Below the pieces are notes generated by a model. That model was not told where the DNA came from. It did no database searches and worked only from the letters and a program-made list of their open reading frames with translations. DNA of 64,000 nucleotides, taken from assembly GCF_010183535.1 (NCBI RefSeq), contig NC_071330.1:5685717-5749716 (forward strand). Reading direction: 5' to 3'. Of the stretch, positions 1 through 13,656 are shown one piece after another. The position numbers were made by a program, and so were the translations under genes. The first letter of the stretch is position 1, and each line of letters starts with the position of its first letter. This stretch comes from Caenorhabditis remanei. Lineage: Eukaryota; Nematoda; Chromadorea; Rhabditida; Rhabditidae.

Positions 1-105
1 TCTCCATCTCTTCTTCAAACATCTTGTCAAATCTCTTCTAACCACAAATCAAAAAGAACCTTTCAAAAAACGATTATCCAGGAGCAGCAGTCATCAGAAG
101 ACACG

Positions 106-3100
106 ATGAACTTTCAATCATCACCTCAGCTCTCTTCAATGGATCCACGAAGAAATGATGCAGATGACGGGTAAGATGACATGGATATATCAAAACGAGG
201 GTCCACAGTGTAACACTGATTGACTAGGGGAGTCTATTGGCTAAGGGTTGAAAGAGGGAATTCACGTACTTTTAGTTCTTCTCTTAGAAGTTTGTGTCCC
301 CTGTGAGCATGTCTTCTTTTGTCTATCTCCCCTTGTTCACATAATTTGGTTAGATGTCTTTTAGAAAAATAGTGTGGGAGAGGAAGAGACGCAGAGAAAG
401 GATGCATCTCCGTTAGTCAGATTGCTTTCCGTCGAACTCCACCCAACATCTACCTTCTTTTCTCTGTTTTGTCTTCTTTCTTCTTTTTTCTAAAGCTCCA
501 AAATTGAGATTTCTTGTTGATTTCAGACGATCAAAGATGTTCATCGCCAACAATTGTATGCCACAATTCAGATGGGAAGATGTGAGTTCCGTTTCCTTTT
601 CTTCTCATTCTTCTTCTCTTTTTCTCCTATTCTTATCAACTATTTTTATCTCTGAGAAATAGTACAGACTTCAGAGAGACGCAGAGAAACGTCTCGAATT
701 TCTTTCCAACCTCAGACCAACTCAGATCAGTGTGTCTCACTTTGTCTTCTGTGGCTAAAGCACAAAAATTATGAATTTTATTCGAAGATTTACTATTTCT
801 GAGTCTTTTCATCAAGCGCTATTCCATCAGCGTGATTTTCCGGTCAGTTCGATTGTGAGTTTGAATTTGCTTTCGTGGTGACGTGGTTTTTGAAGTGAAT
901 TGGCTCTGTGGGGATACAATTGATAACAGGTATACTAGAAATATCGAAAGTCTTTCAATAGAGAATGTTACCCATTTGGAAGACGTCTAGATGATTGTAG
1001 GGTGAATGGAAGATAATCTTTAGCGTGGTATCACTGCAACCGAGTGAGATTTTTTGTAATTATTTTTGCAGAATTGTTTCTCTCAATTCACCTAGCTATT
1101 TCTCAAATTGAAGATTTCAATGTTTTCTTCAATACATTAAAAATTACAAATTTTATGGATAATACTGTTCACACTTGACACAAACATGATATTGAATCGG
1201 CATGAAGTGTGTTGGGTTCAACACGTCTGGCGTTATAGCAGTAACATTCTGTCACAGAAATCAGTTTTCATGAAGTCATCGGTTTTTAAAGTAGAATGAA
1301 AATTTCAAATGCCCGACAAGATAATGATTCGGTAATCGTCAGCCCACCTTGACTCGGATTCATTAGGTTCTAGAGATGTAATAGTCTCCTAAGATATACT
1401 GCTTTATCGCATTTATCCAACTAAAAATATAGGAGAAAACTAACATAAATTCCTTTGAAATATAGCCGTGGAACTTCTGTTTAAAATTAAATGAAATATG
1501 CTTTTACTTGACTGTCACGACTAGATGATCAATGACGTTTTCTTAGTGATGAATGACTTCAGAGAAGTTTAACTTGAATTTTAGATAAACGAGTAGGAGT
1601 TTCGAAACTAAAACTAGAATTAAATTGGGATGTCTATAGCATAGCATACCAACACAGTTCATCGGGGCTATATCGAGTTCATAACATGCGACATATCGAA
1701 CACTAGTAGCATTCCATCAGTCCAATTTCGTTACAGTATATAGGCTCTATGGACCATAAATTTAAGAAAAAAAAGTTGAAAGTTCAAAAAATTTTTAATT
1801 TCAAATATCAAGAAAATGATCATTTGAACCAAGCCGATCTTTTCAATAATTGAGTTTAACAAATAAATGTCAGAAAATATTTCCCAATATGTTGTGCTCA
1901 TTGAGATTTCTCTCTCCATTTGAACTCCACCCAAAAAATGTTTGTTGAAAAGATTCAATGGAGTGGAAGAAACAAATGAATTTAGTTGAGCAGAAGCCGG
2001 GAAAATGACAAAATGTGAACAGCTAGTTGAGAAAAATAATAAAAAGTAATAACAAATGATGAGCAAACCAAAGGAAAAATACTCGAAGAAAAAGTGGTTC
2101 GTCCTCCAGATGAGCCCGTTTCTTTTTCACTTTCTCCGCCCGTCTGAAGGCCCGTTTCCTGTCCGTTTCCTCCAAAACATTTGCTTTTTCTCCCTCCAAG
2201 ACCTCTTTTTTTGTCTCACTTCTCCATCTTATTTATCCGAAAGAATAAGGAAAAGTCAAGAGAGAAAAAGAGAGAAGCAGGTGGTGGTCTATTCCTGATA
2301 AGTACTTTTCTCCTTTCTACTTTTCTATTCATTACTAACTTCTGAACGAGAGCTGTCAGAGATTTAGAAGTTGGAAGAAAACGGGGAGGAAATGGCTGTG
2401 CCGAATGGGCGAAGGCCCTCGGTAGCCACGTTTCTCAGACAGTTTGCTGCTAATATTATTCCACTTGTCAATGTTAAACAAACGGTATGTTTTATCACTT
2501 TTTTGAAATTAGGTTTTGATGTAACCTAGTCTGTTAGGAAACTGTAATATATTGAATGTATGCAAAAATTTGAGTATTCTCATGTAATCCACAAAATAAT
2601 ATTCGGGATAATAACTGTGACACCGGTGGAAGTGGAACATAATACTACCCAACGTTTTCCAGTTTTTGTAGAAAATATCCGATTGTGAATAGTTTTTTGC
2701 ACACTTTTATATTTTGCTCATTTTTTCTCTTGCAAATTGTGCAGCTCAGAACACCCCATCCATCAAAAAACATCCAGATCACAAAGAAAAAATAGAAAAA
2801 CAAAGCAACCCGAATATGATATGAAATAAGACATTTATGGAACCATAACTATCAATAACTTTTTCTTTATTTTTTGTTTTTTTTTACATTTAGGGTTTTT
2901 TCTTAATTTAAAACAAAGAAAAAAGGAGCTGATAACTTATGATTAAACAGGCCATACTTAATTATTCGATTAGGTAATTCAAGTCATCAACACTATGAAT
3001 TTCCAGAATCTTTATTTGAATGGTACTGTATTCTAGCGACACACTGATCCATGAATCATTCAATTTCTGTTGATCAAAAAGCATTGAAGAAGAAACTGCA

Positions 3101-5938
3101 TTAGCCAAATGAAATTGTCTCAACAAAAATCCTAGAACATAATAAAATATGTCTACGGAAATACCAGTAAAAATCAAAAGCGAGCGTAGACAACATAGGG
3201 GTTAAAAGCAGTGCGGGGTCTTGATTTCAGAGGTGGAAGTTGGGAGCCTTACTGTAAATTAGAAAATATGGTCCCCGTGATGGGTGTCTGATTATGAAAG
3301 AAAAATACTCCTAGCAAGATATTCTCAAATCCAGGTATTAGCACGGCACGCTTCTTACAACCGCGCTCTACCGAAACCGTAGAAAATTTATGCGAAAGTG
3401 AGAGACTCAGAGAAAAATAATCATTTTTCAAGAATCATTTCGGTGGAGCACAGTTATAACAACTGTGCAGAGCTAATATAAGAGAACATGGTTTCGAAAA
3501 TTGTACAGTAAACTTCAAATAGAAAGATAAACCGTAACTTTTGTGTGAGATCTGGAAAAGTCAATAGAAAAAAGTTAAATTAAGATAACAGATTTGGTTA
3601 TGGAATTTCATCTTTCGTGCCTTTTTCAAATGATAGCATTTCTGAAAAAAGTACTTGTGTGAGTGGTTTTTTTCTAAAACTTTTCTTGAAAATCGCTAAA
3701 TACATAGCACCTACAAATTGTCTTCCATGTTAGAGATTTTTTTGGTTGCTTCATTGTTTCTAGAAAAAATTGGGTTTATGTCCTTTCTGAACTGACAAAA
3801 GCCTTCTAAACATGAAAGCTCTCAGATTTGTGAATAAACTCAAAACAAGTTTAATTTCATGCAGAAGCCAGATAATTAACTTCATTGTTCTAACAGGACC
3901 TGAAACTCGACTTCTCAAACATTTTACTTCTAAAAAGTAGGGCTTTTAAACCCTTTCTCTCTCCTAAATCCAATTTTTAAAAGCATTTTGATCTTTATCT
4001 ATCTGAATTCATCAAAAATAGAAAAGTTCTCCAATTTCTTCGCCACTTTTGTTTTTCCCACTAATGGAAAAAAGGGAGAGAAGGGTGGCTGATTGGAGGC
4101 AGCAAAAACCAAGAGCCCCTCTCTTTTATGGCGATTCGATCGGCAATTCTCCATTCTTTTTCTTAGATCCTTTTTTGAGAAATGAATAAATTCTAGAATG
4201 AGAGAATGAGAGTGAAGAAGGGTTGTTCTGGATCGAAAAGAACTGAGATAAAGGTTACAAGAGAGAGAGAGAGAATGGAGACGCAGTATCTCTGTGTCTC
4301 TCTTCTTTTAATACTATCTTTTGTTAAAGTATGTATAGAGAGACTCTGGATATTACTGCTCATTTTTCATTTTGTGTCATCTCTTTTTCTTCTTCTTTTC
4401 ATCATTTTTCTTGCTCTCATTTCCCTTTTTTTCTTATGAGATATGATGAACAGAAGAAGTTGTGAAATGGGAAACCAGCATTAGTTTCTTCCAACTTTTC
4501 AACACCTACCAACCTTAATAGTCTTGGTTTCAGATGCCTACAACTCAAATCAACATAGTATTGGCTGAGTCAAGATGCATGGCCGGAGAGTTTTTTAATG
4601 CGAAAGTGCTTCTGGATTCATCTGATCCTGATACGGTTGTGCATTCGTTTACGGCAGAGATAAAGGGAATTGGAAGAACTGGATGGGTCAATATTCATAC
4701 GGATAAGATTTTTGAGACTGAGAAGGTAGGTTGATACCGGGGGGACAAGAAAAGAATGTTCTAGCATTTACTAGTTTTTTGATTATTGAAATTTCTAAGC
4801 CATTAAAAGTGCCCACACCTGATACTGATTTAACCCTAGTTCCATAATTGCAGACCTACATCGACACACAAGTACAACTATGTGATTCGGGGACATGTCT
4901 CCCTGTTGGAAAACATCAATTTCCAGTCCAAATTCGAATTCCACCGAACTGTCCAAGCAGTTATGAAAGTCAATTCGGAAGTATTCGATATCAGATGAAA
5001 GTGGATTTGGTCGCTAATACTGAACAAGTAAGTTGGATGATGAGTGAAGGGATGGGAAAATTGGCTCAATTTATGTGTGAGCTTTAAATTAAGATTCTGA
5101 AATATTCTGAAATTCAGAAGTAAATATCTTCCAGGCCTCCTGCTCGGAAGTGTTCCCACTTGTCATCCTGACTCGATCATTCTTCGATGATGTCCCCCTT
5201 AACGTAATGTCTCCAATTGATTTCAAAGATGAAGTAGACTTCACGTGTTGTACACTTCCCTTTGGTTGTGTTTCATTGAATATGTCACTTACACGAACTG
5301 CTTTTCGAATTGGAGAGGTATGCAGTTGCCCACTGTCGCAGATTATAATTTCTCGATTTTCAGTCAATAGAAGCAGTTGTGACAATCAACAATCGAACAA
5401 GAAAAGGATTGAAAGAAGTGTCACTTCAATTAGTTATGAAGACTCAGTTTGAAGCGAGGAGTCGATATGAACATGTGAATGAGAAGAAACTGGCGGAGCA
5501 GTTGATTGAAATGGTTCCGTTGGGAGCAGTTAGGTCAAGGTGTCGAATGGTTTGTGATTTGGGAACAAGTAATTATTATTTTATCTGAAACTTCAGGAAT
5601 TCGAAAAGTGTCTTCTCCGAATTCCGGACGCCGCCCCACCAACACAAAATTATAATCGAGGAGGCGGAGAGTGTTCAATTATTGCCATCCATTATGTATT
5701 GAAATTGACAGCATTACCAGGTAAGCTATTAAGGAAATGTTAACCTCTTTCATTCATTTTTTCAGGAATCGAATGTGAAATTCCTCTGATTGTAACAAGT
5801 TGTGGATACATGGATCCACATAAACAGGCGGCATTCCAGCATCATTTGAATCGTTCTAAAGCGAAGACGTCTTCTTCACAACAACAACAACCGAGGAAAA
5901 CCAGAAATATTGTTGAGGAGAACCCTTATTTCAGATGA
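106..5938 (+). CDS. Arrestin-domain protein (alpha-arrestin type), 9 exons
   Basis: Exons are 106-170, 527-581, 2368-2484, 4534-4725, 4854-5027, 5135-5317, 5364-5549, 5597-5720 and 5766-5938, giving 422 aa with all phases closing. Residues from about 80 onward read as an arrestin fold: a start like INIVLAESRC..GEFFNAKVLL, a V/I-rich N-lobe with GRTGWVNIHTD, a middle CCTLPFGCVSLNMSLTRTAFRIGE, then a C-lobe with VVTINNRT and the late strand LTALPGIECEIPLIV. The family acts as cytoplasmic adaptors linking membrane cargo to trafficking or ubiquitin ligases. I see no PPxY motif; the tail is Gln-rich and ends NPYFR. The first three exons are inferred only from splice sites and phase. They add about 79 residues with no recognised domain and sit behind introns of 1.8 and 2.0 kb. 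A shorter form could start at the ATG that directly follows the acceptor at 4533, which also suits trans-splicing. The fold is well supported, the N-terminal exons moderately so. Confidence 0.8.
386..397 (+). promoter_or_regulatory. GAGACGCAGAGA motif
   Basis: Exact 12-mer in intron 1 of the arrestin gene. The same word occurs at 676-687, 19289-19300 and, reversed, 62373-62384. Confidence 0.5.
676..687 (+). promoter_or_regulatory. GAGACGCAGAGA motif
   Basis: Second exact copy, in intron 2 of the arrestin gene model, 290 bp from the first. Confidence 0.5.
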
Positions 5939-6385
5939 ATTTCATCGTTCCTTTTTTTCTTTAAATACAATTTCTTTCTCGATCATCTCGGGTCTTCTTT
6001 ATTCTTTCCTTTCGAAGCTTTTTTGAAATGATGAATTATTTTTTGCAAGTTTGTATTTAAATCTTTGATTCGATTCTGAAACATCAGAAATATCTTAACT
6101 GAGTTTCAATGCTAAAACGACCAAAAGTACAGTATCGTTGAAATAAACTTTTCAAATTAAGTTCATGCGCCTTTAAATCGACTACGGTAGAGAGCCGTGT
6201 TCAGTGTGGATTTACGAAACAAGCTCGTTCAATTTATTTCTTATTTATTTTTTATTTTACGACCGATTTTTTTGTTTCTTCTTGTTTTTTTCAACAAACA
6301 TAATTCATAGCTTTCGTCACTTCATGTTTTATCGAAAATCATTCGCCATCTACCAATTTCTTACAGATTTTGACGAAAATCGACA
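5939..6385. other. Spacer between the arrestin gene and the unknown gene
   Basis: AT-rich 3' flank followed by the 5' flank of the next gene. No coding exon seen. A pyrimidine-rich acceptor ending TTACAG at 6361-6366 is the likely trans-splice site for the downstream gene. Confidence 0.5.
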
Positions 6386-7978
6386 ATGGAATCTGATAAA
6401 CCTCCTCGAGCATTACACTTTCCTCGTGTCGCCGTGAAAGTTGACAGTCGAAAAAAAGAATCAATAAATGTCATGTTTGGAGAAACTCCGATTCTGATAA
6501 AATGTGTCAATTTGAGTCCATCAAGAGGTCGATTGAATCCACTCGTCGACTATATGATGAGAAATGGAGAAATCGGAGATTTGCAAGTAAAAGTTGAGAA
6601 AACAAACAAAAGTTTAGGAAAGATTATGGAGACTCTATTGGAAAAGTCAGAGAAAAGTGATTTATCGAATTGGAAACCGTTTTTCGATACGAATTGGAAT
6701 GATCTAACAGAGAAATTGAAGAAAAAATGCATTGATTTTATGAATTTCAAGACTAGGTGAACATCTTCAGCCTTTCACAAAAATAAAATAAAATTTCAGA
6801 CTCCGCCTCCGAAAAACAAGTAAAACCGAACGGCTTTTAGTTGATTCGCTGAAACTTGATTTTGATTTTCTGAAAGTTGACACTAATGCCCGAAGGTGTT
6901 ACGAAGAATGTACTGAACTCTCATTTCGAGATTCCAAATTTCGTCAGGAAGTTTACTTGAAATTCACTGAAATATCGGAATTTCATAAAACGGCTGTTCC
7001 ACTTCTCACTTATATTCTGAAAATCGGGAACATTAATACATTTGCATGCGAAATGAATGACATCTGGATGTATGAGATGCTATCAGAAACTAGATGTCAA
7101 CAGGAAGGAAATGTCACGTTTCGAATCAAGAAATATTTGAATCGTACGTCTCTGGAACTGAAACAGACATTGTTTGTATTAGAAAACTGCGAGAATCAGC
7201 TGAAAACTATTGCAGTCGATCCGAAAGAATACGAAGAAGAGGAATTACAGAGATTCGTATGCTTATCGACGGTAGTTTATTGTAAAATTAAAGAAAAATA
7301 TCATTATTTTCAGGTGGCGAACGGCCAAAATGTGAATATCGGTCATGTTTCATTCACTTCAACAGCTATTGGATTGATTGAGGTAAAATCCAAATATCAA
7401 TATCTACAAAACTAGTGAATAAATATTTTTCGCATTACTTCTCTCACTTTGAATAACGTTCAAAAAAATCTTCGTTCACCGTTGCAGTCCTTTGTTTCAA
7501 TTTGCAGAGATTTTTTCCAAAACAATTCGATTTTACAGAAATGGATCGAAAATGAAGTTGCGATCGGGACAAAGTTCGAATTCGATGCTGTTAGACAAGA
7601 TACTATCGATGCATTTGTTACAAAATTTGAAGAGAGAGTCATGTAAGACTTTCTTAATAAATACGAATTTTACAACACTGCGATAGTTCCAGATCTCGAA
7701 ACAAATACGACGATATGACGATTCGTATGGATTCCCTAGATAGAGTGATTTGTATGAAATGTGGACCATTTTACTATACATCAATGACGTTCATAGTTAT
7801 CCCATCTGATCCTCTCGAGTCAGCTCTATTATTTGACAAAAAGTTATACAGTTCAACGGGTTCTGATTCTTCTTCTGATGAGGAGTCGGTGGAGTTTGTC
7901 AAATATATTTTCGATGAAAGTGAAGACAACGACGAGATATATCATGAACCTCTTGCTGTTACATTGCTAAAGAATTGA
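6386..7978 (+). CDS. Nematode protein of unknown function, about 450 aa
   Basis: Exons are 6386-6756, 6800-7271, 7314-7382, 7488-7642 and 7693-7978, giving 450 aa. The 42 bp segment 7272-7313 begins gtagtt and ends ttttcag. It is called an intron, but it is a multiple of three with no stop, so retention would give 464 aa. I do not recognise a domain. There is no signal peptide or clear membrane segment. The protein is Lys/Glu-rich with a helical look, has a cluster CMKCGPFYYTS near residue 380, a Ser/Asp/Glu-rich stretch (GSDSSSDEESVE) near residue 420, and ends VTLLKN. The start ATG lies about 20 bp behind a TTACAG acceptor at 6361-6366, fitting trans-splicing. It follows the arrestin gene on the same strand by about 450 bp, so operon membership is possible but not shown. 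Coding status is clear from the long in-frame exons and consistent phases. Confidence 0.75.
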
Positions 7979-8265
7979 AAAAATCGAATTTCAGATCTTC
8001 TAAAGTTACTTATAACCAAGTTTAAATTCATTTTTCTCATATTTTGCTTCCATAGATTCAGTAAGCTATTTCCGGTAAATATAACATAGGACATAGTAAT
8101 TGAAAAGGCATAAAACTTTGCAATAAAAATCAATAAAAACCGGCGAACTCCCTCTTTTCTACCAAAAATAAACAAAAACGTGTCGCTCTATCCTTTTTTC
8201 TCGTCTCTTTGCCGCCTCGCCTCGCATCTCCCTCTTATACTCTACACCGAACAAGTTCCCAGTGA

Positions 8266-8372
8266 TTGGTGGTGGCGCAGTAGGTTGTGTGCGCTGTCGG
8301 TAGGCGAGAGGTCGCTGGTTCGATATCGCTCTCCAGCTCCATGCCGACGTAAGAAAGTCGGTGTGGCGTTTT
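8266..8372 (+). other. tRNA-like Pol III element (A box, B box, T4 terminator)
   Basis: An A-box-like TGGCGCAGTAGG at 8273-8284 and a B-box-like GGTTCGATATC at 8317-8327 are 44 bp apart, as in tRNA genes. A run of four T at 8369-8372 could terminate Pol III. Between B box and terminator is a stem-loop with an 8 bp stem (8341-8348 with 8357-8364, including two G-U pairs). The cloverleaf is poor: the acceptor and T stems pair badly and I cannot define an anticodon arm. A working tRNA is therefore unlikely. It may be a tRNA-derived SINE head, a decayed tRNA, or a small Pol III transcript. Confidence 0.5.
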
Positions 8373-11300
8373 AATGAGCGGAAATTGTCATTGTTCCAAA
8401 AAACAATTGCTAGTCTCCTGTGAGCTAATGATCACCTGATGGTTCAGACACTTTTAGTTTTTTTTCTGTAATTTTTCATCTATACTTTTGTGTTTACGTA
8501 AACCTTTGTTTGTGTGTCTGAATAAAAAGAAATATAGCTATGAAACATATGACTCTTACATTTCGCACGAGAACAGTCTGGGAAAAACGAAGAAAAAAGA
8601 TAAAAATGCAAATCACCCACGAAGCTTGCAAACATGACAGTTTTCTCATGTTTGTTTGCCACATCTTTTTATTCACCATTCCTTTAATTTTATGTCATGA
8701 TGTGTGTGTATTTCTTTTTTCTTTTTCCAGCTAAACGTCGTTTTCATCTGAAATTGGTTTATCTTCGACACATTGTTCCGCGTGTCGTTGATCATTCTCT
8801 CATTTCCGTGTTGGGAAAAGTATAGGGAAGAAGATATGACATTGAATTCTTATTTGAAAGTTCTCTGATCTTCTTGTATCTATTTGTGAACACTCAGTGA
8901 GAAGGAGGATATCCTAAAAAGGGCATTTAACTGAATAAAGATTCCCAAAAACAACTTTTCTTCCGGAACGAGAACTTCAGAAAGTCTCAAGTAGAAGTTC
9001 TTTGAATCCTGAAAAGAAAACTAAAAATCATTTCATAAATCATCTATCCTGTTTAGACTTCTTTTGGTGTTCCCCCGATATCTCTCAATTTCTGAAATTC
9101 TTGAAGAAAATGTTCTCAGAATTTATGAAATTCTTCAGGTTTATGGTGTCTGCATACGTGCCCTAAGCCTCTTATTTTTCTGAAATAGAAACGATTATCC
9201 TTGACCAGACCTCCTATTTCCAGGAGAAAATAAGAAAGTGTCCTCATTTTTATTTTGGTAAATTTTCTTGTTTTTCTGAGAAATGAAATGTCTGTTAAAT
9301 TCGTTTTCAGTACAAAAACAGTACATAGACTTCAGTGGTTTCAAGTCTCTCTAAGACATCCAGGATTTAGACAATGATTTAGACAACCTACGGAAATTCA
9401 ACAAGATGTATTACAATCAGTTTCTGTAGAGCGTTCTTTTTACAATTGAAGCAAACTTCCTCCCTCTCCCATCCAAATTCTCAATAACCGTCTGAAACGG
9501 AAGTATTCCAAAAACTATATTCCATCATCCAAAAATGAGAGGCTCAAAAGCCAGATTCTGATGAAGATTGACGTCGTCGTCCTCGTTCTTTCGAATGCAT
9601 TTTGGAGTTCCCCGTATCGGAAAAAGAGCATCTTTTTGCTCTTCCTATTGCACTTTTCTTCGTGTGCATTCATGCTGAAAACGATAGGAATTGCTGCTGC
9701 GGACCGCCCGAACTCTTTTTTGTTTTCTTTTTTTGCTGTATTCAAAAGATTCTGAGAAATCCAATCGGATGCTCATCTTCTTTCTTCTGCCGATCCTCTT
9801 ATCGTTCTTTTTTGTGTTAAAGATGGAGTGTGGTGATTGTGGGAAAAAGGAATCTCGTAAAGCACCTGGAAAAGAGCAAACGACCTCTTTTGATGGGAAT
9901 TCGTTTATTTTGTTTTCGGTGTCTTTTCGTTCTATTCAGATGTCTTCTTTTTCTTCTTACATTCCAGCATCCCAACAGAACATAGCTAGTTTTCACTTTA
10001 ACGTTTAAAACTTCTTGTCTGGAAGCTTCTTTTATTACTTGGAAATCTTGGAACGAACGGGTATATCATCTGAAAATATGGTTTTTTCAGTTGTGTCTTT
10101 TTTAAATTAGTGAACATTAGGACATACCAATTCACTCACAAATAGTATTTTTCTGTCGCAGATTGGTTTGACCATTAGACTAGAACTTGCATTGTCAAAA
10201 CCGTCATTATCAGTACTGTCTGTGCATCTGAGCATCCATTTCAATAGGGACAGATTTTCTGCTGTCTTATTTCACACCTGACTTTAAGACAACAAGAAAC
10301 AGAAGCTCCAACAATTTTAAACATCCATGTCCAGAACAAGTGATCATAATTTTTAGTTCCAAAACCTTGTTCTCCTCTCCCCCATTTTCCCATTTTCTTC
10401 TTTGAACAACAGCTGTGTCAACTGATGGATATGATGAGAAAGAAACGAGAGGCGGGGAGGGCGGATATATTTTTGAAACTATGATTGAGGAGGCGCTATT
10501 TTCTCTTGTCCACACACTCATCCTACCTGATATAACACACTTTTTGTTTCGTGGTTTACCTGACAACAACTCTCCGTTTTCAATCATATCTTCTCTTCTT
10601 TTTCGTGTTGTTTTAGGTGAGAAAGTGTTTGTTGGTGATGTCGAGAGGAAGGGACAGGATTTTGGGTTGAAAGCACCTATTTTCGAAGTTTAAGCCTTTA
10701 GGTTGAGCCTCATAATATTGAATTGGATGGTAGAGAAGTGTGATTCCATATTTTAGTTGGCTGGGAATTTTTGTTGCCAGCTTAGGTCTTAGGTCTGCTT
10801 CTTTGAAGTCATGTTAAGGATTTGGCAAATTTTTGCTCCAGTTTCTATAATTGCTTACAGTTTTGCACATGACTCTTGCTGTAACATTTTATTTGTTCCT
10901 GTCAAACTTGCCAGGATTTTCCTTTCGAAAATAAGTCGTTGTCCCTGATTTCGATTTTCCAAAAACCACAACTTTTGAGATTTTTCGATTTGTAAGGATC
11001 GTTTGGTCAATTGAAATAATTCCAGAAAACTTTGAAGTTTTGCAATAAAAGTCTAATGAGATCTCTCCCATCTTCTTTACGAATAGATTGTCTCTCAGTG
11101 GACGATGTCTGTTATTGGATTCATCTTCATTATTTCTATACACAAGTTACCTGTCGTCGTGTTTTCGTTATCTTCTTCACTAATGAGAACTTATTATTTT
11201 GGGAATATTCAGATTCTCGTATCTTTGTTAGTATAGACTGATAGATACGAGTATGTCGATAGATTTCTTCAGTTTTGATAAGAGGAGTTTTTCATCTTAC

Positions 11301-12055
11301 TAAATAAATGCAGTTATATGTTTAACCCATGGAAAGTGTTGAAAAACTATCTTCCCTTTTCTTCCCTCTGGTTTTATATGGAATTAAAATTCAGAGACAG
11401 GTGAGAAGTAGTCTAATCAAATATTAATTCAGTTGTTTCAAAGATCTTAACTTTTCTTTCAATTTCTAGTTTCAAATAGTTTGTGTTTTGACATTTGACA
11501 CCTTTTTCTGGTTTTTTAAGAACACTTTTCTGCAGAAAAAAGATTCTGAAGATGGATCAGAGTAGAAAAGAGAACTTTTCGAGAAAAAAAAGTTAGAAAA
11601 AGAAACAGAAGCAGGTGATTTCATTCAAGTTTGACGCATATTTCTGGCTGGTTTTGTGGATAGTCTGCAGAGAAGTGTTGTGATCAAATATTTTCTATTT
11701 CTGGTTTATTCTAATTATGTTTCTCGGAGTTTCACTGTTCTTTCGATTGTTCTCTCGATTTTCGAAATTGCATTTAATTTTGGAATGCGGGTTATGCACG
11801 AAACCAAGGATCCAAGGACCTTTAAAAATAGTTTTGAGCAAAGCAGAAATTCAGACTTATGTGAGACATATGGAGGGCTTAGGACTGAGTTTCTAAGCTT
11901 GAAGGTTACTGATCCGAGTCAGAACTAGTACAAATCGGCATAACATTTACTAGAATGACCTGCTGAGGTCAGTGCTCGTTATCATTTTTGTATTTTGTGC
12001 TTTTTCAAGTTATATTTGCTCCGTAAGCTCTAAACAGTTAAATAAATGCACCCGG

Positions 12056-12263
12056 GTAGCGCTCGACATGGGGCGTCCCACTTTTTTTCCGGTCATTTTA
12101 GAAAACAGCCAATTTTTGTCGGAGAGTAGTCATACTTTCACAGAGCTTGCAAACATCGCTGGGGACGCGATTTTCAAAGTTTCAGGAATGCAGGTTCATT
12201 TTTAACCGTTTTATGACTACCCGGGACGCGGGACGTTACAACTCATCCCATTTCGAGCGCTAC
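12056..12263. repeat. Short TIR element, 208 bp
   Basis: Termini read GTAGCGCTCGACATGGG on the left and, on the reverse strand of the right end, GTAGCGCTCGAAATGGG: 16 of 17 bases match. The interior carries GGGACGC-type repeats and no coding potential. This is the layout of a non-autonomous DNA element (MITE). TA at each boundary could be a target-site duplication. Confidence 0.6.
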
Positions 12264-13656
12264 ATCCGAAAATCTTATTTTAAGATTCTTGAGTTCCATC
12301 TCCGGCATGAAACTTCCCTTTTCAGGAAACCAGTTCTAATCTTTTTGAAGTGTCTTTCCCATGCATCACTCTAACATCAAAACGTTTCGGAACAAGCTTT
12401 TTGGTTCCCAATCAAAAGCCACTCTCTCTCTCCCGAAAGAAGTTGTACCCTCACCCCAATTTCGCTTTGATCTTCAGTTTCTTCTTCCCCACAACTCTTT
12501 CTATCCCAATACATTTTTAGATTCTTTCTCTCTTCATCTCCACCCCCAACAATCACATTTGTTGACACTTTTAAAACAGTTCCAAGCCTCTTTTCAATTC
12601 ATTTCTCTCCTCATCTTCCCTCCCAACCAGTCACATTTTTCCATTTTTCTTTCTTTTTGCTTCTACCGTTCTTCGTTGTCACCCGATACGTTTTGTGCCC
12701 TCCTGCTTCTGTCTCTGCTCATCATTCATTTACTTTTTTTTTAGTTTTTAGTCATTTATTTGTCTTCCTGTCTAACACGTTCGCAACATTCATTTATATG
12801 TTAACTAGAATCTTTTGGAGTTCAAATGAATGCTTTTGAGCTTTGACTTTTTATGTGTAGGAGGATAGAAAAAGATAGAATGGAACGACGGGTTTAGAAA
12901 CTATAATTAACCGATGGGAAAAAAAGAAGGAGAAAAGAGCAAAAAAGAGGGCATTGACGAAGATTGAGCTGACCGACATGGAGATCTCTTTAGGTTTTTC
13001 TTTCCGATTTTTGATGACATTTTTGAGAACACAACGTTACGATTGTACTTTGAATTTAGATGAAAGACCCTACTATTTTTAGTGTGAGTGGCTTTAAGAC
13101 CGGTTTTGAAATTTCTCCCAGAAGCTTCTTCTGAGAAAGGTTCCGAGATCCTCCAATTTATCACTTGGCACCAGAGCTTATTCTCATCGTGACTTACATC
13201 TCTGAATGTCAACAAAATTTTAATGGCCGTTCGAAAAGGTCTCACACATTTCCTTTTTCTAAGAGTTTTTATTTTTAGCTCCTCAGAATACTCGGTATCT
13301 CTTTTAAAGTCTCGTTGTACACTTTAAAGACAAAAATAAATAACTAATTACTAGGTGCATTTCTTGATATTTTATTTTTAACCGCATTCATGTGACACCA
13401 CGTACCTTAATAGAGAGTGAACGAGTAATTGATAATTTCCAACTTTTATCGACGTTTCTGTGATGTTGCTCCTTTGAAATTTAAATGATCTTGTCAGATA
13501 CTGACTGAGGTTCTAATTGGTTGAATTTTGGAATGTTTACGCGTGATTCGAAGGATAATTGTAGAATTGTAATGTTTTTCATATTCAGTTTTTCTTAAAT
13601 TTTTTTCGGTCCTCTATTTTCTCCCTTCGATTACTTTTTTGTGAACAGCGGTACCA

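Noticed and set aside
4261..4276. GA microsatellite
   Set aside because: A short simple repeat of little information, within a large intron of the arrestin gene model.
8266..8340. Functional tRNA gene
   Set aside because: A and B boxes are good, but the acceptor, anticodon and T stems pair too poorly to assign an anticodon.
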